Shown here: one piece after another, positions 8,022 through 15,148 of the stretch | Layout of the letters: every line of letters starts with the position of its first letter | Numbering within the stretch: the stretch's first letter is position 1 | Notes under the pieces: model-generated | The model's input: the letters and a program-made list of their open reading frames with translations, nothing else | Databases searched by the model: none | Told to the model about the DNA's origin: nothing | Program-made: the position numbers and the translations under genes | NCBI GenBank assembly: GCA_015523665.1 | Contig: WAJX01000079.1 | Span: forward strand, 1-21,414 | Direction of reading: 5' to 3' | Source of the DNA: Ferroglobus sp. | GTDB taxonomy: Archaea > Halobacteriota > Archaeoglobi > Archaeoglobales > Archaeoglobaceae | Length of the DNA stretch: 21,414 nucleotides

Positions 8022-8121
8022 AATATATAATTATACTAATATATAATAATATTGGTATTGAGATATTTTGATGAGAAGAATTGATAAGAAGAATTAAAGT
8101 TTAAAAGTTAGCGAATAAGTG

Positions 8122-8224
8122 AATAATATTTATATAATAATATATAATATATATTTATTTTAATTTATAAAAACTTAAAATAATTAAAAATATAATTAAT
8201 ATAAATTAATTTAATAAATAATTT
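8122..8224. other. 103-bp spacer with almost no G or C
   Basis: Within the 277-bp gap between the pilin-like block and rbkR, bases 8122-8224 contain no G and a single C (8174). No coding potential is seen. It lies just upstream of the rbkR promoter elements. It could act as an easily melted or nucleoprotein-poor region, or simply reflect drift in unselected spacer DNA. Confidence 0.5.
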
Positions 8225-8244
8225 GTATGTTAAGATAGAGTATG

Positions 8245-8272
8245 CATTTAACAACATTTAACACAACATTTA
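8245..8272 (+). repeat. Three CATTTA repeats upstream of rbkR
   Basis: CATTTA begins at 8245, 8255 and 8267. The first two extend to CATTTAACA, and ACAACATTTA occurs twice (8251-8260 and 8263-8272). The 10-12 bp spacing keeps the copies on one face of the helix. The last copy merges into the TATA-like box. These could be BRE-associated or a binding site for a second regulator. Confidence 0.4.
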
Positions 8273-8276
8273 TATG
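8267..8276 (+). promoter_or_regulatory. TATA box of the rbkR-ribB operon
   Basis: CATTTATATG is centred near 8272, about 27 bp before the GTG start codon of rbkR. With archaeal spacing, transcription would begin at or next to the start codon, giving a leaderless message. No Shine-Dalgarno sequence is present, which agrees. Confidence 0.6.
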
Positions 8277-8281
8277 AGAAG

Positions 8282-8299
8282 CATCTCAATTTTGAGATG
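8282..8299. promoter_or_regulatory. 18-bp palindrome, probable RbkR operator
   Basis: CATCTCAA-TT-TTGAGATG has perfect 8-bp arms with a 2-bp spacer. It lies directly between the TATA box and the rbkR start codon, and its last base is the G of the GTG. A dimeric winged-helix repressor bound here would block transcription initiation. RbkR is an established archaeal regulator that fuses an HTH to the riboflavin kinase and controls riboflavin genes, commonly including its own. The assignment to RbkR is inferred from position and symmetry. Confidence 0.65.
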
Positions 8300-8949
8300 T
8301 GATCCAAGCATTAAAACAACTTGCGTTAATGAATGCGATGAAGAAGATGATAAAAGTCAGCTCAAAAGAATTCGCTGAAAAAATTGAGCAAAGCTTGCAA
8401 ACTGCTGCAAGGAAACTTAAAGAGTTAGAAGATGCCGGATTTATTGAGAGGATTATTACAAAAGATGGGCAGTATATTATCATTACTGAAGAGGGTAAAA
8501 AATTACTTTATAGGGAATATTTGGAGTATAAAAAGATATTTGATGGAGAGGAGAGGCATTTAATTTTAAAAGGAAGAGTTATAAGTGGTATTGGGGAGGG
8601 AAGGTATTATGTTTCTCTACCACAGTATAAGAGACAATTTATTAAACTTCTTGGCTTTATACCGTTCCATGGCACTCTTAATGTAAAACTCTCTAAAGAA
8701 CAGGGTATTATTAGAAGGAGACTGGAAGAAGAAGAGGGAATCAGAATATCAGGTTTTGTAACCGAAACAAGGACATTTGGGGATGTAAAGGCTTTTAAAT
8801 GTAGAATAAACGGAATTGAGGGAGCTATTATAATCCCTCAAAGAACTCATTATGATAAAAGCATTGTAGAAGTGATAGCTCCAGTTAAACTGAGAGATGT
8901 GTTAAAGCTTGAAGATGGTGATGAGGTGGAGATAGAGGTGATGTTGTGA
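8299..8949 (+). CDS. rbkR: Bifunctional riboflavin-operon regulator and CTP-dependent riboflavin kinase
   Basis: This protein phosphorylates riboflavin to FMN using CTP (archaeal RibK) and probably represses riboflavin genes. Residues 1-75 form a winged helix-turn-helix (KEFAEKIEQSLQTAARKLKELE as the helix pair, then the wing). Residues 86-216 are the RibK barrel, with GRVISGIGEGRYY (92-104), the metal/nucleotide motif GTLNVK (125-130) and the RTHYDKS-IEVIAP-like C-terminal signature (182-195). At 216 residues it matches the fused form rather than the roughly 135-residue stand-alone kinase. The GTG start gives a complete HTH, and the transcript appears leaderless. It overlaps ribB by 4 nt (GTGA), so the two enzymes of the pathway are translationally coupled. 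Confidence 0.94.
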   Translation: MIQALKQLALMNAMKKMIKVSSKEFAEKIEQSLQTAARKLKELEDAGFIERIITKDGQYIIITEEGKKLLYREYLEYKKIFDGEERHLILKGRVISGIGEGRYYVSLPQYKRQFIKLLGFIPFHGTLNVKLSKEQGIIRRRLEEEEGIRISGFVTETRTFGDVKAFKCRINGIEGAIIIPQRTHYDKSIVEVIAPVKLRDVLKLEDGDEVEIEVML

Positions 8950-9638
8950 TTGAAGTTGAAATTGAGGCAATAAAAGCATTCAAAAAAGGAAAACCCGTAT
9001 TGATATATGATTATGAAGATAGAGAAGGTGAAACAGATATTGCTATTCCAGCGTTAAATGTTAGTTACAAGGATGTTGCCATGATGAGAGAAGATGGAGG
9101 AGGATTGATATGTGTTGCAGTGAGTTGGGAGGCTTGTGAGAAATTGGGCTTACCTTTCATGCATGAAATAATTTGGTATGCCAGCAGGCATTTAAAAGAA
9201 CTTGAGCTATTTACAAAGTATGATATAAAATATGATAGTAGGTCATCGTTTAGCTTGTGGGTAAATCATAGAGACACCTTTACAGGGATAACCGATAGAG
9301 ATAGGAGTTATACAATAAGGAAAATAGGTGAGGTTGTTGAAAGAGTATTAAAGGGAGAAGATGTAGAGTTTGGTAAGGAGTTTAGAAGTCCCGGACATGT
9401 AGCAATTCTTAAAGCTTCAAGAAATCTCCTTCGGGAGAGAAGAGGACAAACCGAATTAAGTATTGCTCTTGCTAAACTTGCAGGAATAACTCCAGCTATT
9501 GCTATTTGTGAAATGCTTGATGGAAAAACAGGAAAGGCTTTGTCGAAAGAAGAGGCAATTAAATATGCTGATGAAAACAACATTCCATTTATTGAAGGAA
9601 AAGAGATTGAAAGAATTTATGAAAGTGTGAAAGTTTAA
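8946..9638 (+). CDS. ribB: 3,4-dihydroxy-2-butanone 4-phosphate synthase
   Basis: This enzyme converts ribulose 5-phosphate to the four-carbon precursor of lumazine in riboflavin synthesis. At 230 residues it is the normal single-domain length. The acidic metal/substrate loop DYEDREGETD (22-31), HRDTFTGITDRDR (108-120), SPGH (148-151) and E189 are present. Unusually, the position matching the metal-ligand His of the GHTE motif (His164 in the M. jannaschii enzyme) is Gln168 in RRGQTELS, encoded CAA. GTG starts inside the rbkR stop (4-nt overlap), with GAGGTGA at 8935-8941. It is convergent with rpl10e, only 3 nt away. The fold and role are clear; full catalytic activity is a question. Confidence 0.9.
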   Translation: MIEVEIEAIKAFKKGKPVLIYDYEDREGETDIAIPALNVSYKDVAMMREDGGGLICVAVSWEACEKLGLPFMHEIIWYASRHLKELELFTKYDIKYDSRSSFSLWVNHRDTFTGITDRDRSYTIRKIGEVVERVLKGEDVEFGKEFRSPGHVAILKASRNLLRERRGQTELSIALAKLAGITPAIAICEMLDGKTGKALSKEEAIKYADENNIPFIEGKEIERIYESVKV

Positions 9639-9641
9639 ATG

Positions 9642-10166
9642 TTAAATCTTCCCTTTAAGAAATTCTGCTCCTTTCTCAACCACTATTTTTGTTGTGGTTG
9701 GAAGCTTTTGTCCAGCTCTTTTTAATGCTTCTTTTGCAACTTCAAAGTTTTCAGCTTTCGTCCAGACACTCATTATTTTCGTGCCCGGAAACACTCTTGC
9801 TGCTAATCCAACGGGTTTTCCAAATGCCATCCTCATTCCTTGTGATATTCTATCAGCTCCAGCTCCTACAGCCATCTTATGCTCTCTTATTATATGATGT
9901 GGATATATCCTAACTTTCAAAAAGTAATTGCTTGATCCTACTTTTCTGGCTATATACTTATTTGCAGCGATACGAGCAGCTTCTAAAGCCACATCTCTAA
10001 TCTGGACTGCATCTTTTGCAACGAGTGTGAGCATAATTGGAAATTCTGCATTCTTGTTTCCCATTTCAAATTGTCTTAATCTAGTCCCGGGGACTCCTGC
10101 GATATACTCTTTCCTAGTATAGGGTCTTTCAAGTTTTCTCCACATTCTCGCTGGTTTTCTTGCCAT
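9642..10166 (-). CDS. rpl10e: Large-subunit ribosomal protein L10e (uL16)
   Basis: This is the universal uL16 protein of the 50S subunit near the peptidyl-transferase centre and A-site tRNA. Its 174 residues are typical for archaea. The family's N-terminus (ARKPARMWRKLERPYTRKEY) and the highly conserved central loop (HHIIREHKM..GAGADRISQGMRMAFGKPVG) are intact. No Shine-Dalgarno sequence precedes the ATG, and a TATA-like box exactly 26 bp upstream suggests a leaderless, presumably strong, promoter. It stands alone on the minus strand and converges on ribB. Confidence 0.97.
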   Translation of the reverse strand: MARKPARMWRKLERPYTRKEYIAGVPGTRLRQFEMGNKNAEFPIMLTLVAKDAVQIRDVALEAARIAANKYIARKVGSSNYFLKVRIYPHHIIREHKMAVGAGADRISQGMRMAFGKPVGLAARVFPGTKIMSVWTKAENFEVAKEALKRAGQKLPTTTKIVVEKGAEFLKGKI

Positions 10167-10186
10167 GCCAATCAGATTTGCTTACT

Positions 10187-10197
10187 GATATTTAAGC
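10187..10197 (-). promoter_or_regulatory. TATA box of rpl10e
   Basis: GCTTAAATATC on the minus strand is centred at 10192, 26 bp before the rpl10e ATG. This predicts a transcript starting at the A of ATG. A nearly identical element, ACTTAAATATATC, precedes the Sec61 beta gene at the same distance. Confidence 0.6.
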
Positions 10198-10361
10198 TTT
10201 GTTTAACGGCAATGCTAACAATTAGTGATAAAACATAAACAATATAAAAATAATAAAATGATAATACATGATATTTAATTTACTTAAATGAGTAAACTTT
10301 AGATCTCATAAAACAACTCGCTATAAGAACTTTAAAGATTCCCAATACCTTTTTTCTGCTA

Positions 10362-11063
10362 TTAACAATTTTTTATTAATAATTTTAATATACCATTAAA
10401 ATTATACTCATTTGGAATTTCGGCATCTATTCCGTATTTCCTAAGCTCCAATCTCGTTGGAGGTCCTATAGCTATAATTCTCATACTCTTCAAAGCTCTG
10501 ACAACCTTATTAAGCACGTCCATATCCTTTGCAAGGTCAAAAAAGCTATTAACTATCATCCTACTTGAAAATATTAAAGCATCCAAGTTTAATGAAGAGA
10601 CTTCTCTTATCATCTCCCTTTGCTTGTCTCCATGATATGGTCTCACTTCATAAAGCTTATACTCCTTTAGATCACATATTTTGGATAGCTTTAAAAGTAT
10701 TGGGTCACCTTTATCACTCCTTAGAATGTTCACTCTCTTATTTAAGAACAAATCCTTATACTCCTTATAAAGGGTTTTGGAGTCGTATTTCGAAGGAAAG
10801 TAAGAATTTACACCAAACTTCATCAGAAATTCAGATGTCTTTTTTCCAATAGAAATTACCTCTCCCCTTATCAACCCCTTTCTTAAAGCAATCTCTGCTG
10901 ACGTTCTACTTGTGATTATTGTATATTCCGCATCTCTAACATTTTTCACATCTTTTTCAACTATCCTTATAAAGGGAGCGTAAATAACAGAAATGCCGTG
11001 CTCTTCAAACTTCTTTATCGTCTCTTTAGCATAATTTTCTGGCCTTAAAATGCCAACTCTCAT
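10362..11063 (-). CDS. hemD: Uroporphyrinogen-III synthase
   Basis: This enzyme cyclises hydroxymethylbilane with inversion of ring D, giving the precursor of siroheme, cobamides, heme and related tetrapyrroles. The 233-residue product shows the two-domain HemD pattern: N-terminal RVGILRP, the first-domain ITSRTSAEIAL, IGKKTSEFL, the mid-protein LRSDKGDPILL, and in the second half DALIFSSRMIVNSFF and IAIGPPTRLELRKYGI. Sequence conservation in this family is low, so the call rests on the order of these motifs. The frame opens at 11081, but ATG 11063 is preceded by GGTGG 4-5 nt away and lies one base after the mobB stop. It is last of the psmB-fttA-mobB-hemD run. Confidence 0.85.
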   Translation of the reverse strand: MRVGILRPENYAKETIKKFEEHGISVIYAPFIRIVEKDVKNVRDAEYTIITSRTSAEIALRKGLIRGEVISIGKKTSEFLMKFGVNSYFPSKYDSKTLYKEYKDLFLNKRVNILRSDKGDPILLKLSKICDLKEYKLYEVRPYHGDKQREMIREVSSLNLDALIFSSRMIVNSFFDLAKDMDVLNKVVRALKSMRIIAIGPPTRLELRKYGIDAEIPNEYNFNGILKLLIKNC

Positions 11064-11064
11064 T

Positions 11065-11556
11065 TTACCACCAGTCAGCATTCCCTTTTACAAGTGAAAA
11101 TATGAATTCAGCAATCTTATCAACCTCATCTCTTCTAAAATGTTTATATCCTTCAACATCTTCATCACATACAACTGCAAGAACTTTTCCATGAACAAAT
11201 TTTTCAACATCTTCAGCTTTTTTTACAACAACAATTCTATCTTTTCCAGCTCTGCTAAATCCTTCAGTTAAGACGAGATCGTAATCATTTTTTAGATACC
11301 TTTCATAAACATAATCCAGATCATCTCTATCATTTCTCTTTATAAAAGCCATCTTAACTGGAGAAGAAATTAAAACATCCGCCCCTGCTCTATACAACTT
11401 CCATGAATCTTTCCCTTCTTTATCTATTTCAAAATCACCATGAGCATGATGTTTTACAACTGCAACTCTCAACCCCTTTTTAATGAGTTTCGGAATTAGA
11501 GATGTGAGAAGTGTCGTTTTCCCACTATCTGATGTTCCAACAAAGCTAATTATCAT
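11065..11556 (-). CDS. mobB: Molybdopterin-guanine dinucleotide biosynthesis adaptor MobB
   Basis: This is a P-loop GTP-binding protein that assists attachment of a nucleotide to molybdopterin. The Walker A motif GTSDSGKTTL is at residues 7-16. The family-typical VKHHAHGDFEIDKEGKDSWKL then AGAD and a Thr-Glu-Gly-Phe (TEGFSRAG) segment follow. At 163 residues it is normal length. Its presence implies molybdenum- or tungsten-pterin enzymes in the host, although no moa/moe gene is in view. It lies 27 nt downstream of fttA and one base upstream of hemD, whose Shine-Dalgarno site is inside the mobB 3' end. Confidence 0.9.
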   Translation of the reverse strand: MIISFVGTSDSGKTTLLTSLIPKLIKKGLRVAVVKHHAHGDFEIDKEGKDSWKLYRAGADVLISSPVKMAFIKRNDRDDLDYVYERYLKNDYDLVLTEGFSRAGKDRIVVVKKAEDVEKFVHGKVLAVVCDEDVEGYKHFRRDEVDKIAEFIFSLVKGNADWW

Positions 11557-11583
11557 AAATACATAAACCTTTTTCCTCTAACA

Positions 11584-13491
11584 TTATAGAAATCTAACAG
11601 TTTCGAGGTTTTGTGGTGCTCTGGTTTCAATTCTAAAAGTTTTGTAAATACTGGAGGCAAGTTCTATACATTTTCCTTCATCTCCATGGACAGTCAAAAC
11701 CTTTTCAGGCTTTGAATTTAAAGCTCTGATGTAATTCATGAGTTGTTTTCTATCGGAATGTCCTGAAAAACCGTCAACAGTTTCGACTTCCATACTTACA
11801 TTTAAAACCTCTCTTCTTCCATCGGTTGGAAATGGAATCTCTTTCCAACCCTTCTGTATTCTCCTGCCCAACGTACCTTCAGCCTGATACCCAACAAAAA
11901 CGATCGTATTCTTCTCATCTGGGGCTAATGCTCTAAAGTATTCCATTACTGGTCCTCCATTTAACATCCCAGAAGTTGCGAGTATTACAGCTGGAGATGG
12001 ATCATCCATGACTTCTTGCCTCTTTGATGGAGAGTCAACTCTAACAAAATTATCTGAGATAAAGGGGTTTACTCCATGATAGAATATCAGATCTCTGAGG
12101 TGAGAGTTTAAATATTCAGGATAAGCTGTGTGAAGTGCTGTCGCTTCATAGATCATACCATCTATATAAACCGGGATCTCTTCTAACCTCTTTTCTCTTA
12201 TATTCTCTTCAAGAACTACCATCACCTCCTGACTTCTTCCTACAGCAAAAGTGGGAATTAAAACCTTTCCACCCCTTTCTATAGTCCTCTTTATTATCTC
12301 TATCAACCTCTCTTCAGCTTCCTTTCTCCCCGGTTGAAAATCCTCGCTACCACCGTAAGTTGCTTCTATTATTAAACCTTCTAATCTTGGAAAATTAGTT
12401 TCCGCTTTATCAAAAAGTCTAGTTCTTTCAAATTTGAAATCTCCGGTGAAGGCTATATTGTACAACCCCTCACCTATGTGAAAATGCGCTATGGCTGAAC
12501 CGAGTATATGCCCCGCATTGTGAAAGGTTAATCTAACATCTGGAGATATATCGGTTACTACACCATAATCTAACGTTATCGTATGTTTTAGAGCTTCTCT
12601 TATATGCTGGGATTCATATGGGATAGCACTACCCTCTCTTGCAGCAACATCGATAAAATCGAGTTGTAAAAGCACCATTAGATCTCTTGTAGGAGGAGTT
12701 AGGTAAATTGGTCCTTTGTATCCGTATTTGTAAAGTAGAGGAACAAAGCCACAGTGATCCAGATGTGCATGAGTTATAACAACAGCATCTATGCTATCGA
12801 GTGGTTGTATTTCTGGGACATATAAATATGGAGATTGCTGGATATTGCTAACATTAACACCGCAATCGATCAATATTTTACTCTCTGGAGTTTGTAATAA
12901 ATAACAACTCCTCCCAACCTCTCTTGAACCTCCAAGGAAAGTCACTCTGACCCATTTATCTTCATATATTCCACCTCTATGGATCCTCTCACCAATCTTC
13001 TTTAGGATCTCTTTTCTTTCTTCTTTAAAACTCAATAGGAAGTTCCTGACATTCTCTATAATTTTGGATTTTATTGGTGGCGATCTCATTACTTTTGGAC
13101 TCCAGCCTACAGCCTTCATTATGTCTCTGAGCGTTTTTCCTTGTTTTCCTATAACTATTCCGGGTTTTTCAGCCTCAATTATCACCTCTCCGTTTTCTTC
13201 ATCAAAAAAGAAGTTTGTTATCTGAGCTTCTTGTGGGACTATTTTTAATATCGTCTCTTTGGCAACTTCTGGAGGTTTAAGACTCTTTGGATCTGGGCGT
13301 ATGACTATTCTTTTCCTTAAATCTTTAGCTAACTTCCTTATAACATCTCCGCTTTCTGCAAGCTCTTGTGGATTTTCAATATAAATCACAAGTTGAGGCC
13401 CTTCGAATTCAACATTCTTAACTTTTACCGATTTAGGCAGAACATTCCGTATTCTATCCTTTAATTCTGCTATGTATTTCTTACTGGACAT
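11584..13491 (-). CDS. fttA: Archaeal transcription termination nuclease aCPSF1/FttA (KH and beta-CASP domains)
   Basis: This is the archaeal CPSF73-like ribonuclease that cleaves nascent RNA at U-rich sites and terminates transcription. N-terminal residues to about 140 hold the two KH-type RNA-binding domains, with GIVIGKQGKTLRDI at 111-124. A metallo-beta-lactamase core follows: HAHLDH (241-246), H328, D351. The beta-CASP region has IEATYGG (375-381), FSGHSD with H578, and VHGD with H602. At 635 residues it is the usual length, and all metal ligands are present. It sits 23 nt after psmB and 27 nt before mobB in a co-directional run. The gene is essential in archaea tested so far. Confidence 0.95.
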   Translation of the reverse strand: MSSKKYIAELKDRIRNVLPKSVKVKNVEFEGPQLVIYIENPQELAESGDVIRKLAKDLRKRIVIRPDPKSLKPPEVAKETILKIVPQEAQITNFFFDEENGEVIIEAEKPGIVIGKQGKTLRDIMKAVGWSPKVMRSPPIKSKIIENVRNFLLSFKEERKEILKKIGERIHRGGIYEDKWVRVTFLGGSREVGRSCYLLQTPESKILIDCGVNVSNIQQSPYLYVPEIQPLDSIDAVVITHAHLDHCGFVPLLYKYGYKGPIYLTPPTRDLMVLLQLDFIDVAAREGSAIPYESQHIREALKHTITLDYGVVTDISPDVRLTFHNAGHILGSAIAHFHIGEGLYNIAFTGDFKFERTRLFDKAETNFPRLEGLIIEATYGGSEDFQPGRKEAEERLIEIIKRTIERGGKVLIPTFAVGRSQEVMVVLEENIREKRLEEIPVYIDGMIYEATALHTAYPEYLNSHLRDLIFYHGVNPFISDNFVRVDSPSKRQEVMDDPSPAVILATSGMLNGGPVMEYFRALAPDEKNTIVFVGYQAEGTLGRRIQKGWKEIPFPTDGRREVLNVSMEVETVDGFSGHSDRKQLMNYIRALNSKPEKVLTVHGDEGKCIELASSIYKTFRIETRAPQNLETVRFL

Positions 13492-13514
13492 ACTCCCAGT
13501 CCTTTAAAAGAGTG

Positions 13515-14150
13515 TTATCTCCTATTTTTCTTAAGTATCACCTCTATTTCATCTGGTTTAAGTTCATAATACTCATCTTTGGTTATCTTAACTACATCAA
13601 TTCCATCTCCAGAAGCTGAATCTCTTCTCATAGCGGATGTAACTGCTCTTATAGCTAACTCTACACAATCATCTATTTTCATCCCATCTCTGTAAGCATC
13701 TTCAAGAACACCATATGCCATTGGAGATCCAGATCCAGTCGCAACTATGTCCGTCTCCTCAATAGCTCCACCAATAGGGTCTATTGAGAAGATCTTCGCT
13801 CCAGTTTTATCAACTCCACCCACTATAAATTGCACCAAATATGGGAAGTATCTGGTTGAGTTGAGTATATTTGAGACCATAGTTGCAATCGCTTTTACTG
13901 TTGGTTTTTCCTCTTTCCTAATTTCATATAGACTCATCTCAACCTTTATAAGCCTAGAGAGAAATTGTGCATCTCCTACAGTTCCTGCTGTTGTTAAAGC
14001 TACTCTATCAGCTATTCTATATATTTTTCTGGCTTTTCTACTGGCTATAAAATGTCCCATTGTTGCCCTTCTTTCAGTAGCTAATACAACTCCATCTTTA
14101 CAAACTAAGCCTACGGTTGTTGTACCTTTATACACCTTATCCTGCATCAT
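13515..14150 (-). CDS. psmB: Proteasome beta subunit
   Basis: This is the catalytic subunit of the archaeal 20S proteasome (N-terminal nucleophile hydrolase). It has a short propeptide, MMQDKVYKG, followed by the active-site Thr of TTTVGL. Relative to that Thr1, Glu17 (ATERRA), Lys33 (ARKIYR) and the later GSGSP and RDSASG motifs are all in place. The frame is open to 14210, but the extra 20 residues are not family-like and would start upstream of the predicted transcription start (about 14192). ATG 14150 (or 14147) has a weak GAAGTGA site and gives a propeptide of normal length. The product is 211 residues. It is first gene of the psmB-fttA-mobB-hemD run. Confidence 0.94.
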   Translation of the reverse strand: MMQDKVYKGTTTVGLVCKDGVVLATERRATMGHFIASRKARKIYRIADRVALTTAGTVGDAQFLSRLIKVEMSLYEIRKEEKPTVKAIATMVSNILNSTRYFPYLVQFIVGGVDKTGAKIFSIDPIGGAIEETDIVATGSGSPMAYGVLEDAYRDGMKIDDCVELAIRAVTSAMRRDSASGDGIDVVKITKDEYYELKPDEIEVILKKNRR

Positions 14151-14214
14151 GTTATTCACTTCTTTTTGTTTCTTCAGAAGAGCCAAACGGCAAAACTCTT
14201 TCATCAACAATGTT

Positions 14215-14220
14215 TTTAAA
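14215..14220. promoter_or_regulatory. TTTAAA box shared by divergent psmB and universal stress gene
   Basis: The palindromic TTTAAA lies in the gap between the psmB start (14150) and the usp start (14257). At the usual 25-26 bp spacing it predicts a minus-strand start near 14192 and a plus-strand start near 14243. Both would leave short leaders containing the observed ribosome-binding sites. This is inference from position only. Confidence 0.35.
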
Positions 14221-14256
14221 CTTTACGCATATTACACTTGAATGTGAGGTGTTGTA

Positions 14257-15087
14257 ATGCTTGAAAGAGCTTTATTCCCAACAGATTTTTCAAAACCCTC
14301 TGAAAAGATTGCCGAACATATACACGATTTGAGGAGAATGGGTATTAAAGAAGTTACAATTATGCATGTTATAGATTTAAATAAACTGATTCCACCATCT
14401 GCTGGTATAGATTTGCCGACCATTCTTTCAGATTATGAGAAAGATGTAAAAGAGAATTTGAAAAGAGTTGCATCAATAATAGAAAATCAGGGATTTAGAG
14501 TTAATATAGCTCCAATTGTTGAGGGAGATCCAGTGTTAAGGGTAATTGAGTATGCAAAGGAAAATTTTGATGTCATAATTCTAGGATCACATGGGAAAGG
14601 GATAGTGAGTGAAATTCTGTTAGGGAGCGTTTCAGAGGGAATTGTTAGGAGATCACCAATTCCTGTTTTTGTCGTTAAATTCAAAATAGTCGATGAGACT
14701 TTATTTGATAGGATCTTTGATAGAGTGCTCTATGCCTATGACTTCTCGGAGGATTCAAAGAAACTTAAAGATTATGTAAAGTTTTTTTCAAAAAAAGAAG
14801 TGATAATTGTCCATGTGGTTGAAAAGGGAGAAGAGCTTAGTGAGGACAAAATTAAAGAGTTAGAAGATTTAAAGGCTGAGTTGGAGAGGAATGCTAAGGT
14901 GGAGATTTTAATTGAAGGAGGAGTCCCATACAAGGAGATATTGAAAGTTGCTGAAGAGAAGGAAGTAACTCTAATAACTCTTGCTGGGAAGGGGGAGAGT
15001 ATGATCTTAGGTATAGGAGGAACCACAGATAATATAGTTAGAAGAGCTAAAATTCCAGTTTTTGTATATAAATCTAAAAATATTTAA
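14257..15087 (+). CDS. Tandem-domain universal stress protein
   Basis: This is a cytosolic protein of 276 residues made of two UspA domains (about 1-146 and 158-276). The first keeps the ATP-binding signature G-x2-G-x9-G(S) as GSHGKGIVSEILLGS, followed by VRRSPIPVFVV. The second has a diverged version, AGKGESMILGIGGT, then VRRAKIPVFVY, so the N-terminal half is the likelier nucleotide binder. Usp proteins bind ATP or AMP and are linked to stress responses; the partner here is unknown. GAGGTG at 14246-14251 supports the ATG. The gene is divergent from psmB and 61 bp upstream of the Brix gene. Confidence 0.9.
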   Translation: MLERALFPTDFSKPSEKIAEHIHDLRRMGIKEVTIMHVIDLNKLIPPSAGIDLPTILSDYEKDVKENLKRVASIIENQGFRVNIAPIVEGDPVLRVIEYAKENFDVIILGSHGKGIVSEILLGSVSEGIVRRSPIPVFVVKFKIVDETLFDRIFDRVLYAYDFSEDSKKLKDYVKFFSKKEVIIVHVVEKGEELSEDKIKELEDLKAELERNAKVEILIEGGVPYKEILKVAEEKEVTLITLAGKGESMILGIGGTTDNIVRRAKIPVFVYKSKNI

Positions 15088-15090
15088 TCA

Positions 15091-15127
15091 TATATTTAAA
15101 TAAGAATAATGTTCAGAGTATATAAAT
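15091..15127 (+). promoter_or_regulatory. Two TATA-like boxes before the Brix operon
   Basis: TATATTTAAA (15091-15100) predicts a start near 15121 and a short leader containing GGGAGG (15132-15137). TATATAAAT (15119-15127) predicts a start near 15148, that is, at the Brix ATG and without the ribosome-binding site. The operon could therefore make a leadered and a leaderless message. Transcription read through from the usp gene is also possible. Confidence 0.4.
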
Positions 15128-15148
15128 CCGTGGGAGGATATTAATGGA

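Noticed and set aside
9689..10122. Three plus-strand frames opposite rpl10e
   Set aside because: They are antisense shadows of a highly conserved ribosomal protein gene.
14151..14210. Twenty extra N-terminal residues on the proteasome beta subunit
   Set aside because: Archaeal propeptides are short, and the predicted transcription start lies inside this extension.
13747..14241. 164-residue plus-strand frame opposite psmB
   Set aside because: It is an antisense shadow of the proteasome gene with no family resemblance and hydrophobic, low-complexity composition.
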